Assembly: GCA_036378295.1 (NCBI GenBank)
Contig: DASUWS010000107.1
Span: forward strand, 1-21,383
Direction: 5' to 3'
DNA: 21,383 bases
From: DAHUXT01 sp036378295
GTDB taxonomy: Bacteria > Chloroflexota > Ktedonobacteria > Ktedonobacterales > JADMIN01
Position 1 is the first letter of the stretch. Every line of letters begins with the position of its first letter. Shown here in pieces: positions 1-7,365 of the stretch. The position numbers and the translations under genes are program-made. The notes under the pieces were generated by a model that did not search any database, was not told the DNA's origin, and saw only the letters and a program-made list of their open reading frames with translations.

Positions 1-324
1 GGCGCTTATGTCCTGGTCTTCCAGTATGAGACACACCGGCATCCAGCCTTCTGGGAGCAGCCCGACGTGTTCGACCCCGAGCGGTTTTCCGCTGAGCGAG
101 CTGTCGGACGCCACCGCTTTGCCTACTTCCCCTTTGGCGGCGGCCCGCGCCTCTGCATCGGCAACCAGTTTGCCCTGATGGAAGCGCAGCTCATCCTCTC
201 GGCGGTCCTGTCGCGCTATGATCTCCACCTGGCACCCGGCACGCAAGTCATCCCTGAGCCACTGGTGACGTTGCGCCCACGCGGCGGCCTGCCGATGATC
301 GTGCGCCGTCACGGCACAGCATGA
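1..324 (+). CDS. Cytochrome P450, C-terminal fragment (5' end outside window)
   Basis: The open frame runs into the window from base 1, and the TGA stop is at 322-324. The visible 107 residues are the heme end of a cytochrome P450. A PERF-type motif (DPERF) follows the 'HPAFWEQPDVF' stretch. The cysteine-ligand signature FPFGGGPRLCIG matches FxxGxxxCxG, and its Cys is the heme thiolate ligand. The next helix (NQFALMEAQLILS) is the normal L helix, and the chain ends about 60 residues after the Cys, as in full-length P450s. The K-helix ExxR motif and the whole oxygen-binding I helix lie upstream of the window. P450s are heme mono-oxygenases that need a redox partner; the substrate cannot be told from this fragment. 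The wording of the heme loop resembles bacterial CYP102/CYP4-like or fatty-acid-type enzymes, but this is only an impression. The truncation comes from the window edge, not from gene damage. Confidence 0.93.
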   Translation, partial: GAYVLVFQYETHRHPAFWEQPDVFDPERFSAERAVGRHRFAYFPFGGGPRLCIGNQFALMEAQLILSAVLSRYDLHLAPGTQVIPEPLVTLRPRGGLPMIVRRHGTA

Positions 325-554
325 GACGCGTTCAGCGGGATGGAGATGAGGGGCTCCATGCAGCCACGCGACAGGCCCGCGCAATCTGGCGTGGAGGTTG
401 AGGGCCTGCGCGATCGGGCCGCCCTCTCCATCCGCTGTTTCCGCCCTGCGTCCATCACCGAAGGTCATTCAACCGGGGCAGATGCTTGGGCCGCGTTTGC
501 ATCACTGCCCAAGCGCTACCAAACGAATACCTGCCCGCCGCTATCACTGCTATG

Positions 555-1274
555 TTATGTATGGGAGATAACGAGCTCACCGACCTGGGCGTAGCTGATC
601 TCAGACATGCCAGAAATCGTGTAGGTTGTGGTGCCGTCTGAGACAGTTCCGTTCGTCAACGCCATGCGGTCATCTCCGGTCATCCGCATCTTCGTCATGA
701 TGTCGCCATTGCGATAGTCGCGGGTTGTGGTCAGTTTGGCGACATCCCCGATGCCCTTCCAGGTTGCATCTACCGTAATGGTTGGACCCTCCTGGCCAGA
801 CCAGTAGTCCATGGTGGGAATGACCGCATGCAAGACCGCTCCGTCAATCCGCCCCGTCACCTGGAGATCGGCAGTTGTGGTGTAGCCGTAATACTGCATG
901 AACTGGGAAGTACATGAATTGTATTGCATGATGCCGATGCTGGCGTATGGAGTATCTGTCGCAGCACCTGGGAGGGAATGCGAAAGCGTCTCAGCGGCAT
1001 AGATCGAGATCCGGGAGTAGATACCAGCAGCACATGTAGTGGTATCGGTTCCACTGTACGCGGCATTGCCAATGAATCCTTTGAAATGACAGGCTGGTGT
1101 TCCATCCCACTGCTGCGAACAATAGCTTTCGCCATCACCGCTTCCTGCCGCGTGTGCTGGTCGTCCACCAACCAAATTGAATCCAACGACCGCCACAGTG
1201 CACACAACCACGGTCAGACCAAGCCCTGCGAGTGCCCACCAACGTCGCTTGCCCCTGACGAACATACCGCGCAT
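555..1274 (-). CDS. Secreted or membrane-anchored protein of unknown function
   Basis: I do not recognise a family in this 239-aa protein. The N-terminus has a basic n-region (RGKRR, about residues 7-11) followed by a hydrophobic stretch (about 13-35) and AHA-A near residues 41-43, which looks like a signal peptidase I site. The mature part is rich in Thr, Ser, Gly and Tyr, has no further membrane segment, and contains four cysteines (about 52, 62, 81 and 121) that could form two disulphides. This fits an exported beta-rich protein. The ATG at 1274 has AGGAG six bases upstream, so the start is well supported; the stop is TAA. It sits alone between a P450 gene and a divergent two-component system, so its transcription is probably independent. 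Antisense frames over it are shadows. Export is well supported by the sequence; the function is unknown. Confidence 0.75.
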   Translation of the reverse strand: MRGMFVRGKRRWWALAGLGLTVVVCTVAVVGFNLVGGRPAHAAGSGDGESYCSQQWDGTPACHFKGFIGNAAYSGTDTTTCAAGIYSRISIYAAETLSHSLPGAATDTPYASIGIMQYNSCTSQFMQYYGYTTTADLQVTGRIDGAVLHAVIPTMDYWSGQEGPTITVDATWKGIGDVAKLTTTRDYRNGDIMTKMRMTGDDRMALTNGTVSDGTTTYTISGMSEISYAQVGELVISHT

Positions 1275-1652
1275 CTTCCTCTCCTAGCTTACCTACCAAT
1301 CACACCACATAGGTCGCCGCTTCGAAAAGCGCTTCGCCAGCATATCAGGTACAGCGCTCGCATGCAATCACTAGGTACCATATACACACGATCACTCTAT
1401 GGATATCGCCAGCGAGAAAAAATGTGAGAGGTCAGATGACCGGGCAGAGTGCGCGCCAAGCAAGAATGTGTCATCTTCAGCGCACATACGTACTACCTGT
1501 GAGCGCACAAACGTGGGTATACTGGCCGTGAAGGTGCGTGCGCACCACACGGCACATAACACGCGAGATACACGGCACACGCAGCGCAATGCGCAGGGCA
1601 ACGACAGACGCAATCACGACAGACGCAAGACAGACGCAAGGCGGGCGAGAAC
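1275..1652. other. Divergent intergenic region between the secreted protein and the two-component system
   Basis: This 378-base stretch holds no convincing gene; the short frames crossing it are low-complexity Arg/Thr/His strings. It must carry the promoters for the minus-strand secreted protein and the plus-strand regulator. A TATACT (-10 like) lies at 1518-1523 but has no good -35 box. On the minus strand TATGCT (1339-1344) follows a TTGCAT by 17 bases, a weak candidate. Just before the regulator start (about 1600-1640) the motif GACAGACGCAA recurs two to three times in direct orientation. These copies could be binding sites or simple sequence drift. Confidence 0.5.
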
Positions 1653-2435
1653 ATGATACGGCTGCTGCTGGTGGAAGATCACAAGACGGTGCGACAGGCA
1701 CTGAAGGCTGGGCTGGAGGCGACGGGCGAAGTGCGGGTGGTGGCGGAGGCGGCCACCGCTCGCGGGGCCATCGCCGCCGCCGAGGCTACCCCAGAAGCAG
1801 AGGTCGCGTTGATGGATGTGGAGCTGCGCGATCCTGAGCTGGGCCCGGCGGCAACCAGCGGTGTGGGCGCGGCGATAGACATCCGGCGCGAGCGGCCACG
1901 CTTTCCGGTCGTCTTCTACTCGATTCAGGATGACGACTCGTATTTCCGCGAGTTCCGCGCCGCGGGCATCCTCAGCCACTATGCCTACGTGCGCAAGAGC
2001 AACTATCTGCTCCCTTCCATGCTGGTGCCACTGCTGAAAGACGCCATCGCGGGCCGTAGCTTCATCGATCCAGAGATCGAAGACCGGGTGGATGAGGTCC
2101 GCGAGCGCGATGCCACCTCGCCTCGCGCGCTGCTGGAGCCAAATGAGCTGCGCGTCGCCGAATTGCTGGCGCAAGGGCTGACCAATGAACAGATCGCCGC
2201 CCGGCTGGGCCTGCGTGACGCGCGCGCCGTCAGCCGGACCAACGGGCGCATCTATGATGCCTGGCGGCTGAGCGAGAGCACCACCGATGAGAAGGTCGCC
2301 CGTGCCCGTGCCGCGCTGATCTATGTCTACGATCGGCCTATCGTCTGGGGCGAGGATGGGCGCGCGCTCGTGCCTGACCGCAAAGGCGGCTGGATGCCGC
2401 TCTTTGGCGAGCCGCCTTCATCCGGGGAGGTGTAG
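1653..2435 (+). CDS. Response regulator, receiver domain plus LuxR-type helix-turn-helix
   Basis: This is a 260-aa DNA-binding response regulator, taken to act with the kinase that starts 3 bases after its stop. The receiver domain spans about residues 1-130. It has the acidic pair E8-D9 (LLVEDH), phospho-acceptor D55 (ALMDVEL), the S90 switch position (VVFYS) and K115 (VRKSN). A LuxR/NarL-like helix-turn-helix follows at about 162-204 (EPNELRVAELLAQGLTNEQI, then the recognition helix). Two things are unusual. The loop after D55 is longer than usual (RDPELGPAATSG). Beyond the HTH there is a tail of about 55 residues that includes 'RPIVWGEDGRALVPDRKGGW', whereas NarL-type proteins normally stop soon after the HTH. 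The ATG at 1653 is preceded by a weak purine-rich site (GGGCGAGA). The target genes are unknown. Self-regulation or control of the neighbouring divergent gene is possible but only a guess. Confidence 0.88.
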   Translation: MIRLLLVEDHKTVRQALKAGLEATGEVRVVAEAATARGAIAAAEATPEAEVALMDVELRDPELGPAATSGVGAAIDIRRERPRFPVVFYSIQDDDSYFREFRAAGILSHYAYVRKSNYLLPSMLVPLLKDAIAGRSFIDPEIEDRVDEVRERDATSPRALLEPNELRVAELLAQGLTNEQIAARLGLRDARAVSRTNGRIYDAWRLSESTTDEKVARARAALIYVYDRPIVWGEDGRALVPDRKGGWMPLFGEPPSSGEV

Positions 2436-2438
2436 CCG

Positions 2439-4832
2439 ATGGACACGTTCCTTCAGGCTGGACTGGCGCAAGTAACCATCGCGCTCTCCGCCTTCAACCT
2501 CATCACATTCCTCTGGCTCGGCCTGATGGTGCTGCTGCTTGGCGACCGGCGCAATCTGATTACCTGGGTCGGCGGCCTGGGGCTGCTGCTTGCCGCGCTG
2601 TTCTTTCTCTGTCACGGGGCACTGGCAGGCGCTGGCGTGCCAGAGGGCGCATCTGCTTCGGATGTCTGGTGGCGCATGTCCTGGCTGCCCGCGTTCGCCG
2701 CGCCGCTCTTCTGGGCGGCAACTGGGCTGCACTATGCTGGGCTGGCGGGCGTCTGGAAGCGGTTGCGGACGCCGATGCTGGCGTCGGTAGCCGGACTGGG
2801 GCTGCTGGCGCTCTTGCTGGCGTTCTTGTACTGGCCCGCGCTCGCCCACTACGGCGACTTCATCCGGCTGCTGGATGCGTCTCTGCGCCTGCGCCAGCCC
2901 ACGCATCCTTCGCCCAACGTTTCGCCTGTCTTGCCCGCGCTGGCCCTGGCGTTCGTCTTCTATATTGGCGTCTGCGCCTGCCTGCCATGGATTCTGCTGG
3001 TGGCGCGGCGGCTCCTGCCCGATATGAGGCAGCAGCGTACGCGCATGGAATCCGATGCGACGCTGCTCTGGGACCCGGGCGACGCGTGGAGCCGCGCCCG
3101 TCGCGGTCTCATTGGAGCATCGCTCTTCATGATGGCGGCTGGCGCGGTGGTCGCGGGAATCGGTGCGTTGGTGCTGCTGGCAGAGCACCGGGCATCGCTC
3201 TCGACGGTAGTGACGGGACCACTCCCGATTCAGGTGCCGGTGACGCGCCCGGGACACGTCCCAATTGTTCTGGTGAGCGCTGATCTGGTGGTACAGGTGG
3301 CGCTCGCGGGGCTGGGATTGATGCTTGGCCAGGCGGTCCTTCGCCAGGGCATCCTCGTGGAGCGGCGCTTACCACAGCGCGGCTATCTCAGCCATTGGCG
3401 TGGCATGGCGCTGGTCGCCGGGGTGCTGGCAGCCACCGTCGCCTGGATGGCGAATCTCGAACCCGAGGCGCTGCCTGATCTGCTGCTGCTCGTGGCTCTC
3501 ATTACGGGAGCGTACGCCGTCGTCACCTGGCAATCGTTCGCGGCGCATGATCGCCTGCTCGCGCAGATGCGTCCCTTCATCGCCAGTCTGACCACTGGCC
3601 AGGCTCGCTGGCTCGCCACGGACCCGCGTGAGATCGAGCGCAACGTCGAGGCGCTCTTCACCAGTCTCTGCCGCGATGTTCTAGGGGCGGCGCGTGGGCG
3701 GCTCTCGCTCACGGCGGGGCGGCTCCATCGCACCTTCGTCTATGCGGCGCCTGATTCCAGCGTGAACGATCTCCGCGACCGTCAGGAGTGGGCGCTGCCG
3801 GTCAGCGACGAGCGTGGCGTGGTGGCGCGGCTGGTGCTTGGTCCGCGGGTGGATGGGGCTGGGTACACGTCGGCTGATCTGGAGGTCGCGCGTGCGTGCG
3901 GCCAGCGTATTCTCGATGCGGTCGGCGAATTCGCGGCGGCCCAGGCGATTGCGTCACTGGCGCGGAGGCGTGGCCTGGAGGCCGAGTTGAGCGCCGCCCT
4001 GCCGCGTCGCGTGCTGCATGATGAGGTGTTGCCACGGCTGCATCTGGCGATGCTGCGGCTGGAAACCCTGCGCGCGCGCCTGCCCGCTGCCCGTATCGCC
4101 GAGCCAGCGGGGGCACCTAACGCTCCATCGGCATCATCAGCATCACTGCCACTTGCCGAGTCCGCTGGCGCGTCCGACCCGTCCGCTGCCTCCGCCTCCG
4201 AGGAGCTGGAAGCCGTCGTGCACGAGTTGGGGCAGGCACATCATGATCTGGCCGCGTTGATGCGAGCCTCCCCTATCGCGAACAAACGCCACCTCGAACA
4301 CGGGCTGGTGAGCGCCCTGCGTGCCGCGCTCGATGGCGAGTTCCGTGGCACGTTCGATGCGCTGACCTTCTCTGTGCCAGACGACGCCCGAACCGCCGCC
4401 GATACGCTCACGCCCATTGTCGCTGATTTGCTGCTTGGTGCCGCGCAAGAAGCGCTGCGCAACGCGGGACGTCACGCGCGCGGCGGCGACCTGCACCGGC
4501 GTCTGGCCGTTCGCGTATCGCTCGAAGCCGATGACCATACCGTCACGATTACAGTAGCGGATGATGGCGTTGGTCTGCAATCGGAGCATACTGGCGATGG
4601 CCAGCCAGATGGCCAGGATGGTGCTGATGTGACATCAGTTGTCGTCCAGCCAGCCGAAACGGCGGGGACGCATAGTGGGCTGCTCACGCATGGAGCGCTG
4701 ATCGCGCTGGTCGGCGGCACGCTAACTGTGCACAGCGTCCCTTCCAAGGGCACAACAGTCACCATCCGCGTCCCGCGCCTGGACGTTTCGGGGTCCGCCC
4801 CAGCCAGCGCTTCGGGAGGAACGCCGCACTAA
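2439..4832 (+). CDS. Polytopic membrane histidine kinase (HisKA_3-like)
   Basis: This 797-aa sensor kinase starts 3 bases after the response regulator stop, so the two are cotranscribed and probably cognate. The first 370 residues hold about eight or nine hydrophobic segments (for example near 13-35, 42-64, 112-132, 165-190, 222-245, 275-300, 318-365). No large extracellular domain is visible, which suggests sensing within or at the membrane. A GAF-like soluble region follows (about 375-500). The phosphorylation helix contains H527 in RRVLHDEVLPRL, matching the HD/E pattern of HisKA_3 kinases. The ATPase domain shows an N-box with N675 (QEALRNAGRHA) and a G1 box DDGVG at 708-712; the C-terminal glycine region is GTTVTIRVP. 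A Ser/Ala/Pro-rich stretch of about 45 residues (roughly 547-591) interrupts the two dimerisation helices. The ATP lid region also holds an Asp/Gly-rich insert. The signal sensed is unknown. Confidence 0.88.
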   Translation: MDTFLQAGLAQVTIALSAFNLITFLWLGLMVLLLGDRRNLITWVGGLGLLLAALFFLCHGALAGAGVPEGASASDVWWRMSWLPAFAAPLFWAATGLHYAGLAGVWKRLRTPMLASVAGLGLLALLLAFLYWPALAHYGDFIRLLDASLRLRQPTHPSPNVSPVLPALALAFVFYIGVCACLPWILLVARRLLPDMRQQRTRMESDATLLWDPGDAWSRARRGLIGASLFMMAAGAVVAGIGALVLLAEHRASLSTVVTGPLPIQVPVTRPGHVPIVLVSADLVVQVALAGLGLMLGQAVLRQGILVERRLPQRGYLSHWRGMALVAGVLAATVAWMANLEPEALPDLLLLVALITGAYAVVTWQSFAAHDRLLAQMRPFIASLTTGQARWLATDPREIERNVEALFTSLCRDVLGAARGRLSLTAGRLHRTFVYAAPDSSVNDLRDRQEWALPVSDERGVVARLVLGPRVDGAGYTSADLEVARACGQRILDAVGEFAAAQAIASLARRRGLEAELSAALPRRVLHDEVLPRLHLAMLRLETLRARLPAARIAEPAGAPNAPSASSASLPLAESAGASDPSAASASEELEAVVHELGQAHHDLAALMRASPIANKRHLEHGLVSALRAALDGEFRGTFDALTFSVPDDARTAADTLTPIVADLLLGAAQEALRNAGRHARGGDLHRRLAVRVSLEADDHTVTITVADDGVGLQSEHTGDGQPDGQDGADVTSVVVQPAETAGTHSGLLTHGALIALVGGTLTVHSVPSKGTTVTIRVPRLDVSGSAPASASGGTPH

Positions 4833-4903
4833 GCGGCTGGGCCGTCTCTCTGTCTGGTACTGGCGTCCTGCCTTACTGTAGCCATGAGCCTGCTAGAACC
4901 GTC

Positions 4904-4912
4904 TGGTACAAT
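4904..4912 (+). promoter_or_regulatory. Candidate extended -10 promoter for the aquaporin gene
   Basis: TGGTACAAT at 4904-4912 fits an extended -10 element (TGn plus TACAAT). No good -35 box lies 16-18 bases upstream. It stands about 98 bases before the GTG start of the channel gene and after the kinase stop, so it would give the channel its own transcript. The 9-mer GTCTGGTAC also occurs at 4852-4860, which weakens the case slightly. No experimental support is visible. Confidence 0.35.
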
Positions 4913-5009
4913 GGAGCTTAGGCACTGTTGAGCTTGCACTGTCGCGCGACAACGCTTTTTCGGCGGCAGTCAGTCCGCACCGAACAATTCTGTCGTTCAG
5001 GAGGAGTTT

Positions 5010-5771
5010 GTGGGAATCCAGAGCTATCAACCTACGCTTGGCGAACGCTGCATGGCCGAACTGATGGGAGCGTTCCTGCTGACGTTCGTAGGCGGCGGCG
5101 TTGCGGGAGATATTGCCCTGTTGCACCGAAATTCAGGTGCTGGCCCAATGCCAACGTCCGACCTACTGCTGGTGGCATTGGCGCATGGTCTGATTCTCTT
5201 CGTCATCGTGCTGATCTTCGGCAAGATTTCTGGCGCCCATGCGAATCCCGCGGTGACGCTTGGTCTGGCTTCGACGAGCCAGTTCAGGTGGTCGGATGTT
5301 CCTGGCTATCTGATCGCGCAGTTCGTCGGCGGCATCCTCGGTGCGCTGGCGATCATGATCCCGTTCGGCCGCGACATCGCAACGATTGGCCACCTCGGAC
5401 GACCTGAGCTTGCACCCAATACCAGCCTGATCGCTGGACTGCTTGCCGAGGCTCTGGGGGCCGCGATTCTCGTTCTGGCGGTTATCGCCACCGCGGCCGA
5501 CCGACGCGCGCCGGAAGGATGGGCCGGAATGACCATCGGCCTGGCTCTCGGGTCAGCTATCATGTTGATTGGGCCAGCCACTGGCGCGGCGGTGAATCCC
5601 GCGCGTGCGTTCGGGCCGGATATCGTCAGCATTTTCTTTGGCGCGCCTCCGGTGAATTGGGTCGCCTTTATCGTCTGCTATCTGATCGGCCCGATTCTTG
5701 GCGGCATCGGCGTGGCCTGGCTCTACGCCCGCGTCTCGCGTCTGCCGCGTGCCTCATTCGCGCGCAAATAA
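5010..5771 (+). CDS. MIP family channel (aquaporin / glycerol facilitator)
   Basis: This is a 253-aa integral membrane channel of the major intrinsic protein family, for passive flow of water or small neutral solutes. Both pore signatures are present: NPA at residues 79-81 (AHANPAVT) and NPA at 196-198 followed by the selectivity-filter arginine R199 (AVNPARAFGP). Six hydrophobic helices fit the standard fold, and the length is normal. By alignment back from the second NPA, the helix-5 filter position that is His in water-selective AQP1/AqpZ appears to be Ile184. This leans towards a wider glyceroporin-like or other solute pore; the reading is inference. The GTG start at 5010 has a perfect AGGAGG at 4999-5004, five bases away, so it is preferred over any internal ATG. 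It follows the kinase gene by 177 bases and is closed by a strong terminator. Confidence 0.92.
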   Translation: MGIQSYQPTLGERCMAELMGAFLLTFVGGGVAGDIALLHRNSGAGPMPTSDLLLVALAHGLILFVIVLIFGKISGAHANPAVTLGLASTSQFRWSDVPGYLIAQFVGGILGALAIMIPFGRDIATIGHLGRPELAPNTSLIAGLLAEALGAAILVLAVIATAADRRAPEGWAGMTIGLALGSAIMLIGPATGAAVNPARAFGPDIVSIFFGAPPVNWVAFIVCYLIGPILGGIGVAWLYARVSRLPRASFARK

Positions 5772-5803
5772 CGCACAAGCGAGCGTCATCATCCACATAC
5801 CAG

Positions 5804-5829
5804 GTCGGAGAGGGTCATCCCTCTCCGAC
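5804..5829 (+). terminator. Intrinsic terminator after the aquaporin gene
   Basis: A perfect 11-bp inverted repeat (GTCGGAGAGGG at 5804-5814, CCCTCTCCGAC at 5819-5829) has the 4-base loop TCAT. It is followed by a T-rich tail (TCGTTTCTTCT). It begins 33 bases after the channel stop codon and should end its transcript. On the other strand no T-run follows. Confidence 0.88.
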
Positions 5830-6052
5830 TCGTTTCTTCTATGCCAGCCATCTCTCAAGGGGCTGGCGCGCGCCGTGTCATGCTCCACTGCGGTGCAGGC
5901 GCGCGTGTATCAACTCGCCGCGCTGCTCGGATGCGCCCTGTGGCTGCTGTTGCTGCCCTTGGCGGCTCCGAGCTCGCCTGGCACGCCTCTATGCCAACAG
6001 CCAGGACGAAACGAGCGTCGGAGCTTCCTTGCGCCATCCCACCTCGTTACAA

Positions 6053-6778
6053 TCACCGGTCGTACACCTGGACGCCACTGGCTCCAGCGATGTAGACACG
6101 CTCGGTCATACCGACAAACAGCCCGTGGTCGATAACCCCCGTGATGGCCTTGATCTCCGCCGCCAGCGCGTGCGGCTCCACGATGGGGCCAAACGAGCAG
6201 TCGAGCACGTAGTGTCCGCCATCGCTGAGAAACGGCGCGGCTGGGAGAGCGCCACCCGGCCTCATCCGGCGCTGGACCGTCGCGCCGAGCGCGGCGAGCC
6301 GCCCCGATGTATGGCGCCAGCCGAAGCAGTCCACCTCGACGGGAACGGGATGCTGTGAGGCGAGCGCGGCAACGATCTTCGACTCGTCTACGATGATGAT
6401 GCGCCGCTGGCTCGTGACGGCCACCAGCTTCTCGCGCAGGAGCGCCCCGCCTCGCCCCTTGACGAGATTGAGCGCGGGCAGGGTTACTTCGTCGGCACCG
6501 TCTATGCTCAGGTGCAGCGTTGGCACGTCGTCCAGCTCGGTCAGTGGAATGCCGAGGCGCTGTGCTATCGTGCCTGTTCGCTCTGAGGTGGCGACTCCGG
6601 TCACGCGCAGTCCCTGATGGATGCGTTCCGCCAGGGCTTCGAGCATCAGGTCGGCGGTGGTGCCGGTGCCCAGGCCAACGACCATGCCATCGGTAATCTC
6701 ATGCTCAACGGCAGCCTGTGCCGCCGCGCGCTTCCATGCCTGCCGCAGCATATCGCCCTGGGGCTGTTGATCCGCCAC
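6053..6778 (-). CDS. rpiA: Ribose-5-phosphate isomerase A
   Basis: This 241-aa cytosolic enzyme interconverts ribose 5-phosphate and ribulose 5-phosphate in the non-oxidative pentose phosphate pathway. The family motifs are in order: the phosphate loop GLGTGTT (35-41), the IDGADEV active-site loop (92-98, with D93 and D96), KGRGGALLREKL (107-118) with the catalytic-base Glu at about 116, DESK (131-134), SDGGHYVLDC (185-194) and GVIDHGLFVG (214-223). The length is typical of bacterial RpiA. The GTG start at 6778 is preceded by AAGGAGG four bases away and is preferred over the ATG ten codons in, which lacks such a site. The gene lies 113 bases downstream of the 134-aa unknown on the same strand. 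No clear terminator follows it. Confidence 0.95.
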   Translation of the reverse strand: MADQQPQGDMLRQAWKRAAAQAAVEHEITDGMVVGLGTGTTADLMLEALAERIHQGLRVTGVATSERTGTIAQRLGIPLTELDDVPTLHLSIDGADEVTLPALNLVKGRGGALLREKLVAVTSQRRIIIVDESKIVAALASQHPVPVEVDCFGWRHTSGRLAALGATVQRRMRPGGALPAAPFLSDGGHYVLDCSFGPIVEPHALAAEIKAITGVIDHGLFVGMTERVYIAGASGVQVYDR

Positions 6779-6891
6779 ACGTCCTCCTTATCGGTTGCTC
6801 ACATGCTCATAGGTCTACGAGTCCACTCGTCTGCCAGCTCTCGTCGTGCCTGCTCACACTGCGTGCATTGCTCATACCATGCCCACAGCAC

Positions 6892-7296
6892 TTAGATCAG
6901 CGGAATCTGGCGCCCGCGTCCCTTGCTTGGCGGCATTCCGGCGCGAATGCGTCTGGCTGTCGCGCGGTCATTCGCCGCCTCGGTGTCTAGCAGCGGAAAT
7001 GCGCGGTGGAATCGCCGGTCGAATTCGCGGGCACGCTGCTCGATGTAGACCGCGCGGCGCTCATGGGCAGTGGCGTAGAGCTCGCGTTTGCGTTCATCCG
7101 GAAGCGGGCTGTCCAGCAGGTAGGCGAGCACAAAATCGGGTTTGCCCTTCTCGGTATAGTGCTCTGCTCTGTCCTCAACGGAGGCACCCGTGGCAAGCTC
7201 CCTGGCGACAATATCGAGAATCGCCTGGCGCGCCTCCGAGCGATAGAGCGTATCGAATGCCGAGAGCGGTTCGGGTGTATTGTCGGGCATGCGCAT
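6892..7296 (-). CDS. Conserved-looking hypothetical protein, small and highly charged
   Basis: I do not recognise a family in this 134-aa protein. It is rich in Arg, Glu, Asp and Ala, mostly predicted helical, with no signal peptide, membrane span or cysteine cluster. The middle (about residues 48-95) has amphipathic helical patterns around EKGKPDFVLAYLLDSPLPDE and the following ERKREL-like segment. The tail is basic (PPSKGRGRQ). The ATG at 7296 has AAAGGA four bases upstream; a second ATG two codons later has that site at ten bases and could be the real start. TATAAT at 7323-7328 would put the transcript start about 20 bases upstream of the gene, which supports expression. It lies between the lipid kinase and rpiA on the same strand. 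The antisense frames are judged to be shadows. Confidence 0.62.
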   Translation of the reverse strand: MRMPDNTPEPLSAFDTLYRSEARQAILDIVARELATGASVEDRAEHYTEKGKPDFVLAYLLDSPLPDERKRELYATAHERRAVYIEQRAREFDRRFHRAFPLLDTEAANDRATARRIRAGMPPSKGRGRQIPLI

Positions 7297-7322
7297 TCTG
7301 TCCTTTCTGCCGTTCTCACCTT

Positions 7323-7328
7323 ATTATA
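7323..7328 (-). promoter_or_regulatory. Candidate -10 box upstream of the 134-aa gene
   Basis: A perfect TATAAT on the minus strand lies 27-32 bases upstream of the ATG at 7296, between the lipid kinase stop and this gene. No convincing -35 hexamer is seen at 16-18 bases. The position implies a short leader and may give the 134-aa gene and rpiA a transcript separate from the upstream genes. Confidence 0.45.
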
Positions 7329-7365
7329 CCGACGAGAACAGCGCCACGACGAGCATGCGCTGCCG

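Noticed and set aside
340..594. Frame of 84 codons after the P450
   Set aside because: No ribosome site, no family likeness, and it runs into the end of the secreted-protein gene. The stretch 325-554 seems to be plain spacer.
2418..3257. Minus-strand frame of 279 codons rich in Arg, Gln and Glu
   Set aside because: It is antisense to the membrane segments of the histidine kinase, which have a clear hydrophobic pattern.
5519..6358. Plus-strand frame of 279 codons overlapping the aquaporin end and rpiA
   Set aside because: It crosses a strong terminator, overlaps two well-supported genes and has a Cys/Arg/Ser-rich product without family features.
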